Shown piece by piece: positions 6,786 to 12,790 of a DNA stretch of 14,674 nt. The notes beneath the pieces were generated by a model. That model made no database searches. It was not told the DNA's origin and saw only the letters and a program-made list of their open reading frames with translations. The number at the start of each line of letters is the position of its first letter. Positions within the stretch are counted from its first letter, which is position 1. The DNA is taken from assembly GCA_016207285.1 (NCBI GenBank), contig JACQPW010000046.1, positions 1 to 14,674 of the forward strand. Direction: 5' to 3'. The DNA comes from Candidatus Kerfeldbacteria bacterium. Its GTDB lineage: Bacteria > Patescibacteriota > Patescibacteriia > UBA9570. The position numbers and the translations under genes were made by a program.

Positions 6786-7163
6786 CTACTTCTTCTGCGG
6801 GCAGATGATCGGTGCCGGATTGTCCGGGTACCACCGGGTCTCCGACACTTCCCACTTGTCCTTCTTCCTGTTGTAGGTCAGGCGAAGGTCGTGGGTGGAT
6901 GACGATCCCAGTACGATCATCTCCTGGAGGTAGTCGCAGAGGACGAGAGGAATCGCCTTGGCGAAGTTCACGATCTCCTCATCATCCTGCGTGGGGATGC
7001 ATCCCATGCATCCCGATGACCAGTTTCTGTAGGCCTTGTCTCGGACATCGCAGAACTCCCGCGGGATTGTGAGGTTCAACGGCTCGATCTCCGTGATGGT
7101 GTGGATCTCGAACCAGTTGTTTCCGACCCGGAAGCCACGGACATCCAACCAATCGGTCTTCAT
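6786..7163 (-). CDS. cassette protein of 125 residues with CxxC (unknown function)
   Basis: Not recognised. The start at 7163 (MKTDWLDVRGF) is chosen because GGGAGG lies about 5 nt upstream; the longer frame from 7217 has no such site. The sequence is mixed alpha/beta in appearance, with WLDVRGFRVGNNWFEIHTITEIE at the start. Four cysteines precede or sit in the middle (Cys38, the CMGC pair at about 51 and 54, Cys74) and one is near the end (ICPQKK), so metal binding or disulfides are possible. No signal peptide or membrane helix. Its stop is 13 nt from S2, and a 17-nt inverted repeat lies in its leader at 7212-7252. Confidence 0.68.
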   Translation of the reverse strand: MKTDWLDVRGFRVGNNWFEIHTITEIEPLNLTIPREFCDVRDKAYRNWSSGCMGCIPTQDDEEIVNFAKAIPLVLCDYLQEMIVLGSSSTHDLRLTYNRKKDKWEVSETRWYPDNPAPIICPQKK

Positions 7164-7211
7164 ACTTCCTCCCATTCGAAGGTTCAAGTTGAGAGACGGC
7201 ATCAGCACCGC

Positions 7212-7252
7212 CCTCATGACAACCGACTTTGGAAAAATCGTTTGTCATGAAG
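7212..7252 (-). promoter_or_regulatory. inverted repeat in the leader of the 125-residue gene
   Basis: TCATGACAA (7214-7222) and TTGTCATGA (7242-7250) are perfect complements. The stem can be extended outward and inward with two C.A positions, which become G.U on the minus strand. It lies about 50 nt upstream of the start codon, matching the position of the leader hairpins of the other two island genes. Confidence 0.5.
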
Positions 7253-7276
7253 GTGTGTCCGGGCAAAGAAAAGGGG

Positions 7277-7322
7277 GAGCCGTCGTCTCAACCAGGATGT
7301 TACTCCTAGGAAACGACGGCTC
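7277..7322 (-). repeat. structured repeat S3, identical to S1
   Basis: Same 46-nt element as S1 with the same outer stem GAGCCGTCGT / ACGACGGCTC. Identity with 5930-5989 covers 60 nt including the linker GAGGTGAAAAGAGC. On the minus strand it is followed by CCCCCTTTTCTTT. It is the first of six structured elements in tandem with no gene between them (7277-8019). Confidence 0.8.
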
Positions 7323-7340
7323 GAGGTGAAAAGAGCGAAA

Positions 7341-7496
7341 GGCACCGAGTGCAGGAAAAAGGATTGGGAAGTGGTGCACGACGTGGCAAATGTCGCGACC
7401 CCACATTCCCACAGGGTGGTATCTCGACTACATATCGGGTAACACTGTAGCCAAGCCCCACCACTGTTTTGAAAGAACGTTCCTGCACTCGATGCC
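7341..7496 (-). repeat. long structured element L1 (second family)
   Basis: A 156-nt element with terminal inverted repeats GGCACCGAGTGCAGGA / TCCTGCACTCGATGCC (15 of 16, the exception C.A on plus, G.U on minus). Inside, GTGGTG pairs with CACCAC, and CTACA with TGTAG. Blocks shared with L2 include an 18-nt segment (7363-7380) and a 33-nt segment (7446-7478), both identical. It has no reading frame with a plausible start. It may be a structured RNA or a different class of recombination site. Confidence 0.65.
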
Positions 7497-7504
7497 CAAA
7501 AAAT

Positions 7505-7605
7505 GAACCGCCGTTCCAACCGTAGTGCTAGGTTCGGGATTGGAAAGCCTCATGTGCATCCTGCACAAGCACTGACCCATTCAGTGCGCGGCAGAACGGC
7601 GGTTC
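7505..7605 (-). repeat. structured repeat S4 (GAACCGCCGTT stem)
   Basis: Outer stem GAACCGCCGTT / AACGGCGGTTC, 11 bp with no mismatch. It differs from the other members at three stem positions, and all three are compensated on the opposite arm. The invariant CAACC follows the 5' arm. Followed by the linker GATGAAAAGAGCGAAA. Confidence 0.72.
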
Positions 7606-7627
7606 AAGATGAAAAGAGCGAAAAAGG

Positions 7628-7750
7628 GAGCCACTGTCTCAACCGGTGGGATTCGTCAAGACGCTCTGACGTCTTCCCGAAAAAGGAACGAATCAACCAA
7701 CGCCTCATGAACGGGCGTCTGCCGTAAGGGCATCCAGGAAACAGCGGCTC
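7628..7750 (-). repeat. structured repeat S5 (branched, S2-like 5' half)
   Basis: Outer stem GAGCCACTGT / ACAGCGGCTC with one A.C position (U.G on the minus strand). The first 72 nt match S2 at 67 positions; the 3' half is different and contains its own arm, ACGCC..GGGCGT. This is a chimera-like pattern, as if arms were exchanged between elements. Confidence 0.75.
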
Positions 7751-7759
7751 GAAGGGAAA

Positions 7760-7909
7760 GCGCCGAGGCAGGAAAAGCATTGGGAAGTGGTGCACGGGAG
7801 GCACCCAGTCGCGAACCCACATTCCCACAGAGTGGTCTCTCGGCTACGAATGGCACTATTGTAGCCAAGCCCCACCACTGTTTTGAAAGAACATTCCTGC
7901 ACACGGCGC
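7760..7909 (-). repeat. long structured element L2 (second family)
   Basis: A 150-nt relative of L1. Terminal stem GCGCCG..GCAGGA / TCCTGC..CGGCGC with a 2/3-nt internal loop; internal arm GGCTAC.AAT / ATTGTAGCC; GTGGTG / CACCAC. The ends differ from those of L1 in sequence but still pair. It shares the 18-nt block (7779-7796) and the 33-nt block (7860-7892) with L1. No coding frame is evident. Confidence 0.65.
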
Positions 7910-7917
7910 CTAAAGAT

Positions 7918-8019
7918 GAGCCGCCATCTCAACCGGATATTGGTTGATGCATTCGGGGGGTGTAATGCCTCAAACCAATTTTATTGGCCCCATGAACGGG
8001 CTCCGGGAAACGACGGCTC
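7918..8019 (-). repeat. structured repeat S6
   Basis: Outer stem GAGCCGCCAT / ACGACGGCTC with two non-Watson-Crick positions (C.A and A.C), both G.U on the minus strand. Then CTCAACCGG / CCGGGAA, and an inner arm ATTGGTT..GCATT / AATGC..AACCAAT. It lies 4 nt from the stop codon of the small membrane gene. Confidence 0.75.
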
Positions 8020-8023
8020 AAAA

Positions 8024-8302
8024 TCAAGGGGACAATTCGACAACCACTCCGATGCCCAACATCACCAGGTAGGTGATCAGGCACATGTTGATCATCATCA
8101 TCACGATCCCCGTCTCCACCCACAGCACTTGGAGGTGCGAGTGAGTGAACTCGACCTCCACGTAGTGCCTCTGCCGGTGATGGCTATCCAGACAGGTCTG
8201 GATACGGTTCATCTCGGAACGCAACCACCAGCCCAAGAGGAGTGTGTGGACATTCAGATACACCAGCAGCTCGACGAGCAGCCAGTCGTTGGAAATGTGC
8301 AT
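8024..8302 (-). CDS. small two-helix membrane protein (cassette gene)
   Basis: A 92-residue protein, not recognised. The start at 8302 (MHISNDWLLVELL) is chosen because GGAGG lies 5 nt upstream; a frame from 8392 would run through a leader inverted repeat. Two hydrophobic stretches, at about residues 7-28 and 58-88, are separated by a His/Arg-rich loop (RIQTCLDSHHRQRHYVEVEF). This suggests an inner-membrane hairpin protein with a charged loop. It is the gene furthest upstream in the island, and its stop abuts S6. Confidence 0.68.
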   Translation of the reverse strand: MHISNDWLLVELLVYLNVHTLLLGWWLRSEMNRIQTCLDSHHRQRHYVEVEFTHSHLQVLWVETGIVMMMINMCLITYLVMLGIGVVVELSP

Positions 8303-8329
8303 GGTACCTCCGTGGAAATGCACTGTGGT

Positions 8330-8429
8330 AAACAAAAAAGACCACAAGGTCATTATTCCCGAAAACGTTTCGATGTACCGTCTACACGGCAAGTCGAAGG
8401 GAACAAAGACCTAGTGGTCCTTTTGTTTT
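8330..8429 (-). repeat. 22-nt inverted repeat at the upstream edge of the island
   Basis: Arms 8330-8351 and 8408-8429 (GACCACAAGGTC / GACCTAGTGGTC plus A-rich and T-rich flanks) enclose 56 nt. That loop includes ATTATTCCCGA (8352-8362), which is shared with the leader at 6509-6519. On either strand the long stem followed by T-rich sequence could terminate transcription. It marks where the GC-rich island gives way to resident sequence and is a candidate for the island's outer attachment or leader site. Confidence 0.45.
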
Positions 8430-8567
8430 GAGCTTTGATAAGGGAGAACTGCCTTGCTCCCGGGCTAAATTAGCTAGCCCCTAAAATTTAAAGAACGGCA
8501 ACACTGTACGAAGAAACTCAAGATTTGTCAAGGGTTATTGTAAGTGCCATAAAGACTAAATAAAGTG
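8430..8567. other. non-coding gap with two small stem-loops
   Basis: Between the island and the membrane-protein gene I find no plausible gene. Two adjacent stems, GGGAG / CTCCC (8442-8446 with 8457-8461) and GGGCTA / TAGCCC (8462-8467 with 8475-8480), are followed by A/T-rich sequence. They could be a weak terminator or the far boundary of the island. Confidence 0.3.
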
Positions 8568-8573
8568 TATACT
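8568..8573 (+). promoter_or_regulatory. -10 box of the membrane-protein/methyltransferase operon
   Basis: TATACT (5 of 6 matches) ends 10 nt before the ATG at 8584, so the leader would be only a few bases long. No convincing -35 lies 16-18 nt upstream. TTGTCA at 8525-8530 is too far away for this box. Confidence 0.45.
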
Positions 8574-8583
8574 GCTAGCGCCT

Positions 8584-9363
8584 ATGTTTATACTTCAGGT
8601 TATTAGTTCATTTGTTGTTGGGGGTTTATTCATTTCCCTACAAACCCTGGTTGGAGAACGAGTACCTATCCGGTGGCGTGGAGCAGTATTATCCCTCCCC
8701 TCAACCATGGCGTTGAGTTTTTTGTTTATCGGTCTGACTAAAACAACGGCGGTCATGCCAGAAGTTGTACAGTTCTTTCCGGCAGCGTTAGCGGCTGATT
8801 ATATGTTTGTATTGGTATTTGTTTTGTTATCACGTCACTCACTCCCTATCAGTTTAATCGGTGGATTAGTCGGCTGGGCAATGTATGCTGCCATCGCCTT
8901 ACGTTATCCCCCTACTAGCTTTGCCCTGGGGACATTAGTCTATTTCTTACCAGTGGTCATAGTAAGTTATTGGTGGATTAAACACTTGCCACAAGTGGCG
9001 CAATTGATGCCCGTAGTAATGACTTGGCAACGCATCGCCATCCGTGCCTTACTAGGCGGTAGTGTTTTGGCCACTGTCGTCATTCTCACTCACACCTTGG
9101 GCAATATTTGGGGTAGCCTCTTCTCTGCCTTTCCAGCCGCCTGGTCATCTACTTTTGTTATTTATTACTTGGTACATGGCAAAACCATTATTCCAGCTGT
9201 GGGTAAATCACTTTTCCTCCCAGGAGCGTTCACATTTATGATCTATGCGTATGTTGCACTGCTGACATTTCCTACTTTGGGAATCTGGTTGGGTACAGCC
9301 GTGTGTTATCTAGCAGTGATGATTGTGTATAGCATCATGCATCTTTATCATTTGAAACGCTAG
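8584..9363 (+). CDS. polytopic membrane protein with internal duplication
   Basis: A 259-residue, very hydrophobic protein with about eight membrane segments and a short basic end (HLKR). It consists of two related halves. Residues 12-107 begin VGG, and 157-254 begin LGG. A tryptophan stands 19 positions later in each (W31, W176), followed by G..LSLPS and G.LFSAFPA, then FLFIG and FVIYY, then a charged turn and three more helices. Such tandem duplication is common in small transporters and permeases. The overall look recalls the GlpM/DUF3147 type of small membrane protein, but I cannot assign a substrate. The downstream methyltransferase starts 3 nt after its stop, so they share an mRNA. Confidence 0.75.
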   Translation: MFILQVISSFVVGGLFISLQTLVGERVPIRWRGAVLSLPSTMALSFLFIGLTKTTAVMPEVVQFFPAALAADYMFVLVFVLLSRHSLPISLIGGLVGWAMYAAIALRYPPTSFALGTLVYFLPVVIVSYWWIKHLPQVAQLMPVVMTWQRIAIRALLGGSVLATVVILTHTLGNIWGSLFSAFPAAWSSTFVIYYLVHGKTIIPAVGKSLFLPGAFTFMIYAYVALLTFPTLGIWLGTAVCYLAVMIVYSIMHLYHLKR

Positions 9364-9366
9364 AGT

Positions 9367-9918
9367 ATGTGGAACACGTTGGCACCAGTCTATGATCGAA
9401 TAATTGGCCGGCTGCTCAACAACGATATTACTGTCATCAAGCAAATTATCCACTGGAAAAAGTCAGATGTTGTCTTGGACTTGGGGGGCGGTACGGGACG
9501 AGTTGCCGAACAGTTACAAGCTCTAGTGGAAAAAATAATTGTGGCAGATCCGGCCGAAAAAATGTTAGTTCGAGCCAAACGTAAAGGCTTGCACACTCAG
9601 TTGCTCACAGATGTAACGTTGCCATTTCCAGACCAGACGTTTGATGTGGTCACCCTGATTGAAACTTTCCATCATTTTAAAAACCAAACTGAATCATTAA
9701 AAGAATGTTACCGCGTTTTAAAATCGGGCGGTATTGTTTTGATGGAAGAGCCCAACCCAACTTCATTCCTGAAACACTTTCTTTGGGTTGAACGCCTGTT
9801 TGACCACGTTACTTACCGTACACCAAAGGAATTAAAATTACTTTTGCAGACTATTGGATTTCAGGTGATAAAAGAACAGCCAGGACGATTAATGTATTTT
9901 ACCGTGGCAAAAAAGTAG
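9367..9918 (+). CDS. class I SAM-dependent methyltransferase (UbiE/Methyltransf_11 type)
   Basis: A 183-residue compact methyltransferase. VLDLGGGTG (36-44) is the glycine-rich SAM loop and Asp61 (VADPAEKML) the ribose-binding acid. TDVTLPFPDQTFDVV (81-95) and YRVLKSGGIVLMEEP (115-129) are the classical later motifs. The family methylates small molecules such as quinones, lipids or other metabolites; the acceptor is not predictable here. At 183 residues it is shorter than most members and lacks an N-terminal cap. TAG of the preceding gene and its ATG are 3 nt apart without a good Shine-Dalgarno sequence, so translation is probably coupled. The partner membrane protein hints at a membrane-associated substrate, which is an inference. 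Confidence 0.87.
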   Translation: MWNTLAPVYDRIIGRLLNNDITVIKQIIHWKKSDVVLDLGGGTGRVAEQLQALVEKIIVADPAEKMLVRAKRKGLHTQLLTDVTLPFPDQTFDVVTLIETFHHFKNQTESLKECYRVLKSGGIVLMEEPNPTSFLKHFLWVERLFDHVTYRTPKELKLLLQTIGFQVIKEQPGRLMYFTVAKK

Positions 9919-9924
9919 TATACT
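9919..9924 (+). promoter_or_regulatory. -10 box of the glycosidase gene, leaderless
   Basis: TATACT starts directly after the TAG stop of the methyltransferase and ends exactly 6 nt before the ATG at 9931. No clear -35 is present, since the upstream bases are coding. Confidence 0.55.
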
Positions 9925-9930
9925 AAATAG

Positions 9931-11115
9931 ATGAACTATCTAGTTGCTGCCGTAATAGTGCTTGGTCTACTTACTGCCGCTCCCGCTCAAGCTGCTAGTG
10001 TGGCCGAACGCGTGTCTGGAAGAATTATGTTGGATGTAGAAAATCACGGAGAAGCGTGGTATGTGTATCCGTTTAATAACTACCGCTATTACCTAGGCCG
10101 ACCGGATGACGCCTTTGATATCATGCGTTACTTGAGCTTGGGAATTACGGATGCTGATCTAGCCCGCTTTGATCAGGATGAAGCCTTACGCCAACGCTTG
10201 TCTGGATGGATTCTGCTCCAAGTGGAACAAAATGGTGAGGCTTGGTACGTGAACCCAACAGACTTGAAGCGTTACTATTTAGGCCGACCGGATGACGCGT
10301 TTGATATTATGGGTGGACTAGGTTTAGGCATCACAGCGGCGGACTTAGCGACCATTCCCATCTCTGATGATTTCCTTAATATCGCCGGAGCCGACAGTGA
10401 TATTCAAAGTTTCAGCTTAAGCATTGCGCGCGGTTCCTTTGATGTGGAAGTGATTACTTTAAAACGCAGTGCTTTCACTATGGTAACTGATACTGGTAAT
10501 ACCAGTGATTGTTCGGGAGGCTGTGCCGCTAAAAGTTTAGCTAGTTACGTCCAAGAGAATAATGGCACGTTTGGTATCCACGGCACGTATTTTTGTCCAC
10601 CCGATTATGCCTCGTGTGCCGGTCAAACGAACTCATTCTTACCGCCAGTGTTTAATAGTGCGGCTGATGTCATGATCAACGCAGATAAACTACCGTTTCA
10701 TGCCGGACCGATGATTGCGGTTGGAGCCAATGATGAATACTACTACTTCCATCGTACGATCGACTTTGGTTATTCTGTAGAAGAGTTTGAAAGCGAACAT
10801 AACACCCAGTTAGTGGCCGCAATCGCTAACTATCCTGCGCTGGTTGAAAACGGCTCAGTGATCGTGGAATCTGAAAGTACCGACAGTAAACAACAAGCTG
10901 TCGGTGTGCGCGGAGCGATTGGTTATAATGATGACAATGTTTTTCTAGTGGTTGCCCACTCCGCTAGTGTGATCGACATGGGTTATATTATGGATAGCCT
11001 CGGTGCCAACTGGGCCATCAACTTGGACGGTGGTGGTAGCGCAGCACTCTATGCTGAGGGCAGCTACCTATATGGTCCTGGTCGAGAACTACCGAATGCA
11101 ATTATCTTCCAATAG
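9931..11115 (+). CDS. secreted phosphodiester glycosidase (NAGPA domain) with two N-terminal surface repeats
   Basis: A 394-residue exported protein. Signal peptide 1-22 ends in APAQAAS. Two copies of a repeat of about 54 residues follow (26-79 and 88-141), each with SG.I.L.VE..GEAWYV.P...RYYLGRPDDAFDIM..L.LGIT..DL. This repeat is widespread in Patescibacteria exported proteins, and its role is unknown, probably cell-wall or ligand binding. Residues 160-394 are the NAGPA (DUF2233) catalytic domain, named for the enzyme that removes N-acetylglucosamine from a phosphodiester. Landmarks are GIHGTYF (215-221), the Cys pairs at 194/198 and 222/229, VGVRGAIGY near 324, and INLDGGGSAALY (363-374) with RELPNAIIF at the end. 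It probably processes phosphodiester-linked sugars of wall polymers. The start is fixed by the leaderless promoter. Its end overlaps the Memo-CapA gene, on the other strand, by 14 nt. Confidence 0.87.
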   Translation: MNYLVAAVIVLGLLTAAPAQAASVAERVSGRIMLDVENHGEAWYVYPFNNYRYYLGRPDDAFDIMRYLSLGITDADLARFDQDEALRQRLSGWILLQVEQNGEAWYVNPTDLKRYYLGRPDDAFDIMGGLGLGITAADLATIPISDDFLNIAGADSDIQSFSLSIARGSFDVEVITLKRSAFTMVTDTGNTSDCSGGCAAKSLASYVQENNGTFGIHGTYFCPPDYASCAGQTNSFLPPVFNSAADVMINADKLPFHAGPMIAVGANDEYYYFHRTIDFGYSVEEFESEHNTQLVAAIANYPALVENGSVIVESESTDSKQQAVGVRGAIGYNDDNVFLVVAHSASVIDMGYIMDSLGANWAINLDGGGSAALYAEGSYLYGPGRELPNAIIFQ

Positions 11116-12790
11116 TAATCAACCCGTCTGCGCAATACTCCTGAATATTTCCACAAATCCTATCCACCAAAGCTTGCTTTTCACCACCAGTGGCTAACTG
11201 CGGTTTTAAACTACGGTCGACAATCGGCACCAGCACCAGTTTCAGTTCATCTTCGGATATTGTACCTGTGACAATTAAACCCTGTTGCGTTTCTTTAGAA
11301 AAGGTTTGATCAAACACAAAATTGCCCAGTGAATAGATCACTAGCTTACCTTCGATCACCTGTGCATCTTGCACCACATGCGGGTGCATCCCAATAATTA
11401 AGCCAGCGCCAGCAGCGATCCAGTCTGTCGCTAAACTTTCCTGCCGACTAGAGTGCGTGGTTTGGTATTCGTTACCCCAGTGTGGTAAGACAATGACAAA
11501 ATTTCCGGAATCACGCTCTTGAGTAATCAATTCCGTTAAACCAGTTTGATCACCATCAAAGCTATTGGTCGCAATCAAACTAACTGCGATATCATCAACG
11601 CTGTAACGTTTCACAGATGTCTCATTGATTCCATATGGATCGCCTACCCAATCCAACCCAGCTGCCTCTACTACTTGGCGGGTAGTATCTAAACCAGCGC
11701 GCCCATGATTAGCACCATGATTGTTCGCTAAACCAATGGTAGTCAGTTTAAGATACGTTAAAGCGGAAATACCTTGTTTCGAAAACAAAAACACTAAATC
11801 ATCTGGCTGACGATCTTGAACGACCTCAACATCACTCAATGGTCCTTCCAAATTAGCCCACGCAATATCCGTGCCCCAAAACACCCGGTTGCCAAAATTA
11901 CTAAACAAATCCTGAAAGTTGTTATTCTGAAACTGATAACCAATCTCACGACCTAACATCATGTCGCCGGCAAAGGTAAAAGTCAGTTGGTCTGGATAGT
12001 CCGTCACAGTTCCCGCTGTATAGTAACCCATGATATGCGATGTGGTTTCATCACCTCCGGAGTTGGTGTGGTCAGTCAACACAAACTGTTCAGTGTTTTG
12101 TTGTTGTGCCCAAGCCAACAAAACCGCTAATGACGGCGTTGAATCAATTTCCGTATTCCAAATGTCATCCTCATTCAGTTCAGTAAGATCACGTAACGTT
12201 TTGATGTCATGGATATCGGCTACAGCGGCTGGGTTGTAGTGCGACATGTCGACTGAAGCAATGAGGCCACAATCACTACACTCAATTACCAGTGTTTGCA
12301 TTAGCTCTTCGATTTGGGTAGTACTCACTGTATCTTTGAAAATGATGGGAACAAGATTAGCTGTCGGAAAAGCATCATGCAGATCAGCCAAGACATTTTT
12401 AATGCCGTGCTCATTTATAAATGAACTATCTTCTAGACTCGCTACTCCAGTTGTCACCAGCGCATCAATCACCGGAACGTTTGGAAACAGATGTACATTA
12501 CCACCAGCTAGTGTCCAAATGCGGTCGGTGGTCTGGATACTAGCTTGACCAGCTGCAAAGTGATTCGGTGCAATTAAAATGATTGTATCGGGTTGTGATT
12601 GCTGACTCACTGTCTCTAGTAACTCGCGCCGTTGCGTTGCCACTACATCATGATGCGGTAATACCACAACTAATGGAACGGCTGGTGCAACGATTTGTTC
12701 GACAACAACCTCTGGCTGGATGGTGGACTCAACCGCACACCCAGCCAAGAGCAGGAGTAACCCTATTGTCCCAACAGCAAGCCGCCCCAT
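11102..12790 (-). CDS. lipoprotein fusing a Memo-like domain to a CapA domain
   Basis: A 562-residue lipoprotein. Signal peptide with lipobox LLAG, Cys18. Residues 38-262 resemble the AmmeMemoRadiSam protein B/Memo family: VVLPHHD (43-49), IAPNHF (73-78), EHGIKNVL (127-134), VDMSHY (180-185). These histidines are the family's putative metal ligands, and the fold is related to extradiol dioxygenases. Residues 268-540 are a CapA (PGA_cap) metallophosphatase-like domain: GDMMLGR (275-281), WANLEGPLSD (311-320), GLANNHG (353-359), LPHWGNEY (435-442), GMHPHVVQ (467-474), YSLGNFVFDQ (486-495). CapA takes part in poly-gamma-glutamate capsule synthesis or anchoring, but related proteins occur widely without capsule genes. 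The gene starts inside the end of the preceding gene (28-nt overlap), so translation is coupled. The substrate is unknown. Confidence 0.85.
   Translation of the reverse strand: MGRLAVGTIGLLLLLAGCAVESTIQPEVVVEQIVAPAVPLVVVLPHHDVVATQRRELLETVSQQSQPDTIILIAPNHFAAGQASIQTTDRIWTLAGGNVHLFPNVPVIDALVTTGVASLEDSSFINEHGIKNVLADLHDAFPTANLVPIIFKDTVSTTQIEELMQTLVIECSDCGLIASVDMSHYNPAAVADIHDIKTLRDLTELNEDDIWNTEIDSTPSLAVLLAWAQQQNTEQFVLTDHTNSGGDETTSHIMGYYTAGTVTDYPDQLTFTFAGDMMLGREIGYQFQNNNFQDLFSNFGNRVFWGTDIAWANLEGPLSDVEVVQDRQPDDLVFLFSKQGISALTYLKLTTIGLANNHGANHGRAGLDTTRQVVEAAGLDWVGDPYGINETSVKRYSVDDIAVSLIATNSFDGDQTGLTELITQERDSGNFVIVLPHWGNEYQTTHSSRQESLATDWIAAGAGLIIGMHPHVVQDAQVIEGKLVIYSLGNFVFDQTFSKETQQGLIVTGTISEDELKLVLVPIVDRSLKPQLATGGEKQALVDRICGNIQEYCADGLITIGR

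Larger units (their letters stand above)
5930..8429 (-). mobile_element. cassette-like island: three genes plus nine structured repeats
   Basis: A compact, visibly GC-richer block between tRNA-Leu and the membrane-protein gene. In the direction of the genes (minus strand) the order is: inverted repeat 8330-8429, small membrane gene, six tandem structured elements, gene of 125 residues, two elements, gene of 152 residues, one element. Each gene stop codon lies within 4-31 nt of the next element. Elements are separated by an A/G-rich linker containing TGAAAAGAGCRAA (four copies, near 5980, 6653, 7327 and 7610). All three genes have strong Shine-Dalgarno sequences, unlike the resident genes. The layout matches an integron cassette array in which each gene ends in a folded recombination site, but the sites are not standard attC and no integrase is in view. 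Confidence 0.6.

Noticed and set aside
7503..7727. Open frames on the plus strand inside the structured repeats
   Set aside because: They run through the palindromes, have no ribosome site, and their translations simply mirror the repeats in other frames.
5930..8019. CRISPR array
   Set aside because: Elements are of unequal length (46-156 nt), are themselves folded, and are not separated by uniform unique spacers; no Cas genes are present.
5930..8019. Canonical integron attC sites
   Set aside because: The conserved minus-strand motif is GGTTGRRAY inside the stem, with no matching RYYYAAC on the other arm. The outermost stem is GAGCC/GGCTC. I therefore call the sites attC-like only.
5798..8429. 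Genomic island integrated into tRNA-Leu by a phage-type integrase
   Set aside because: No duplicated tRNA 3' end is found at the far boundary and no integrase gene lies in the window. Adjacency to the tRNA alone is not proof.
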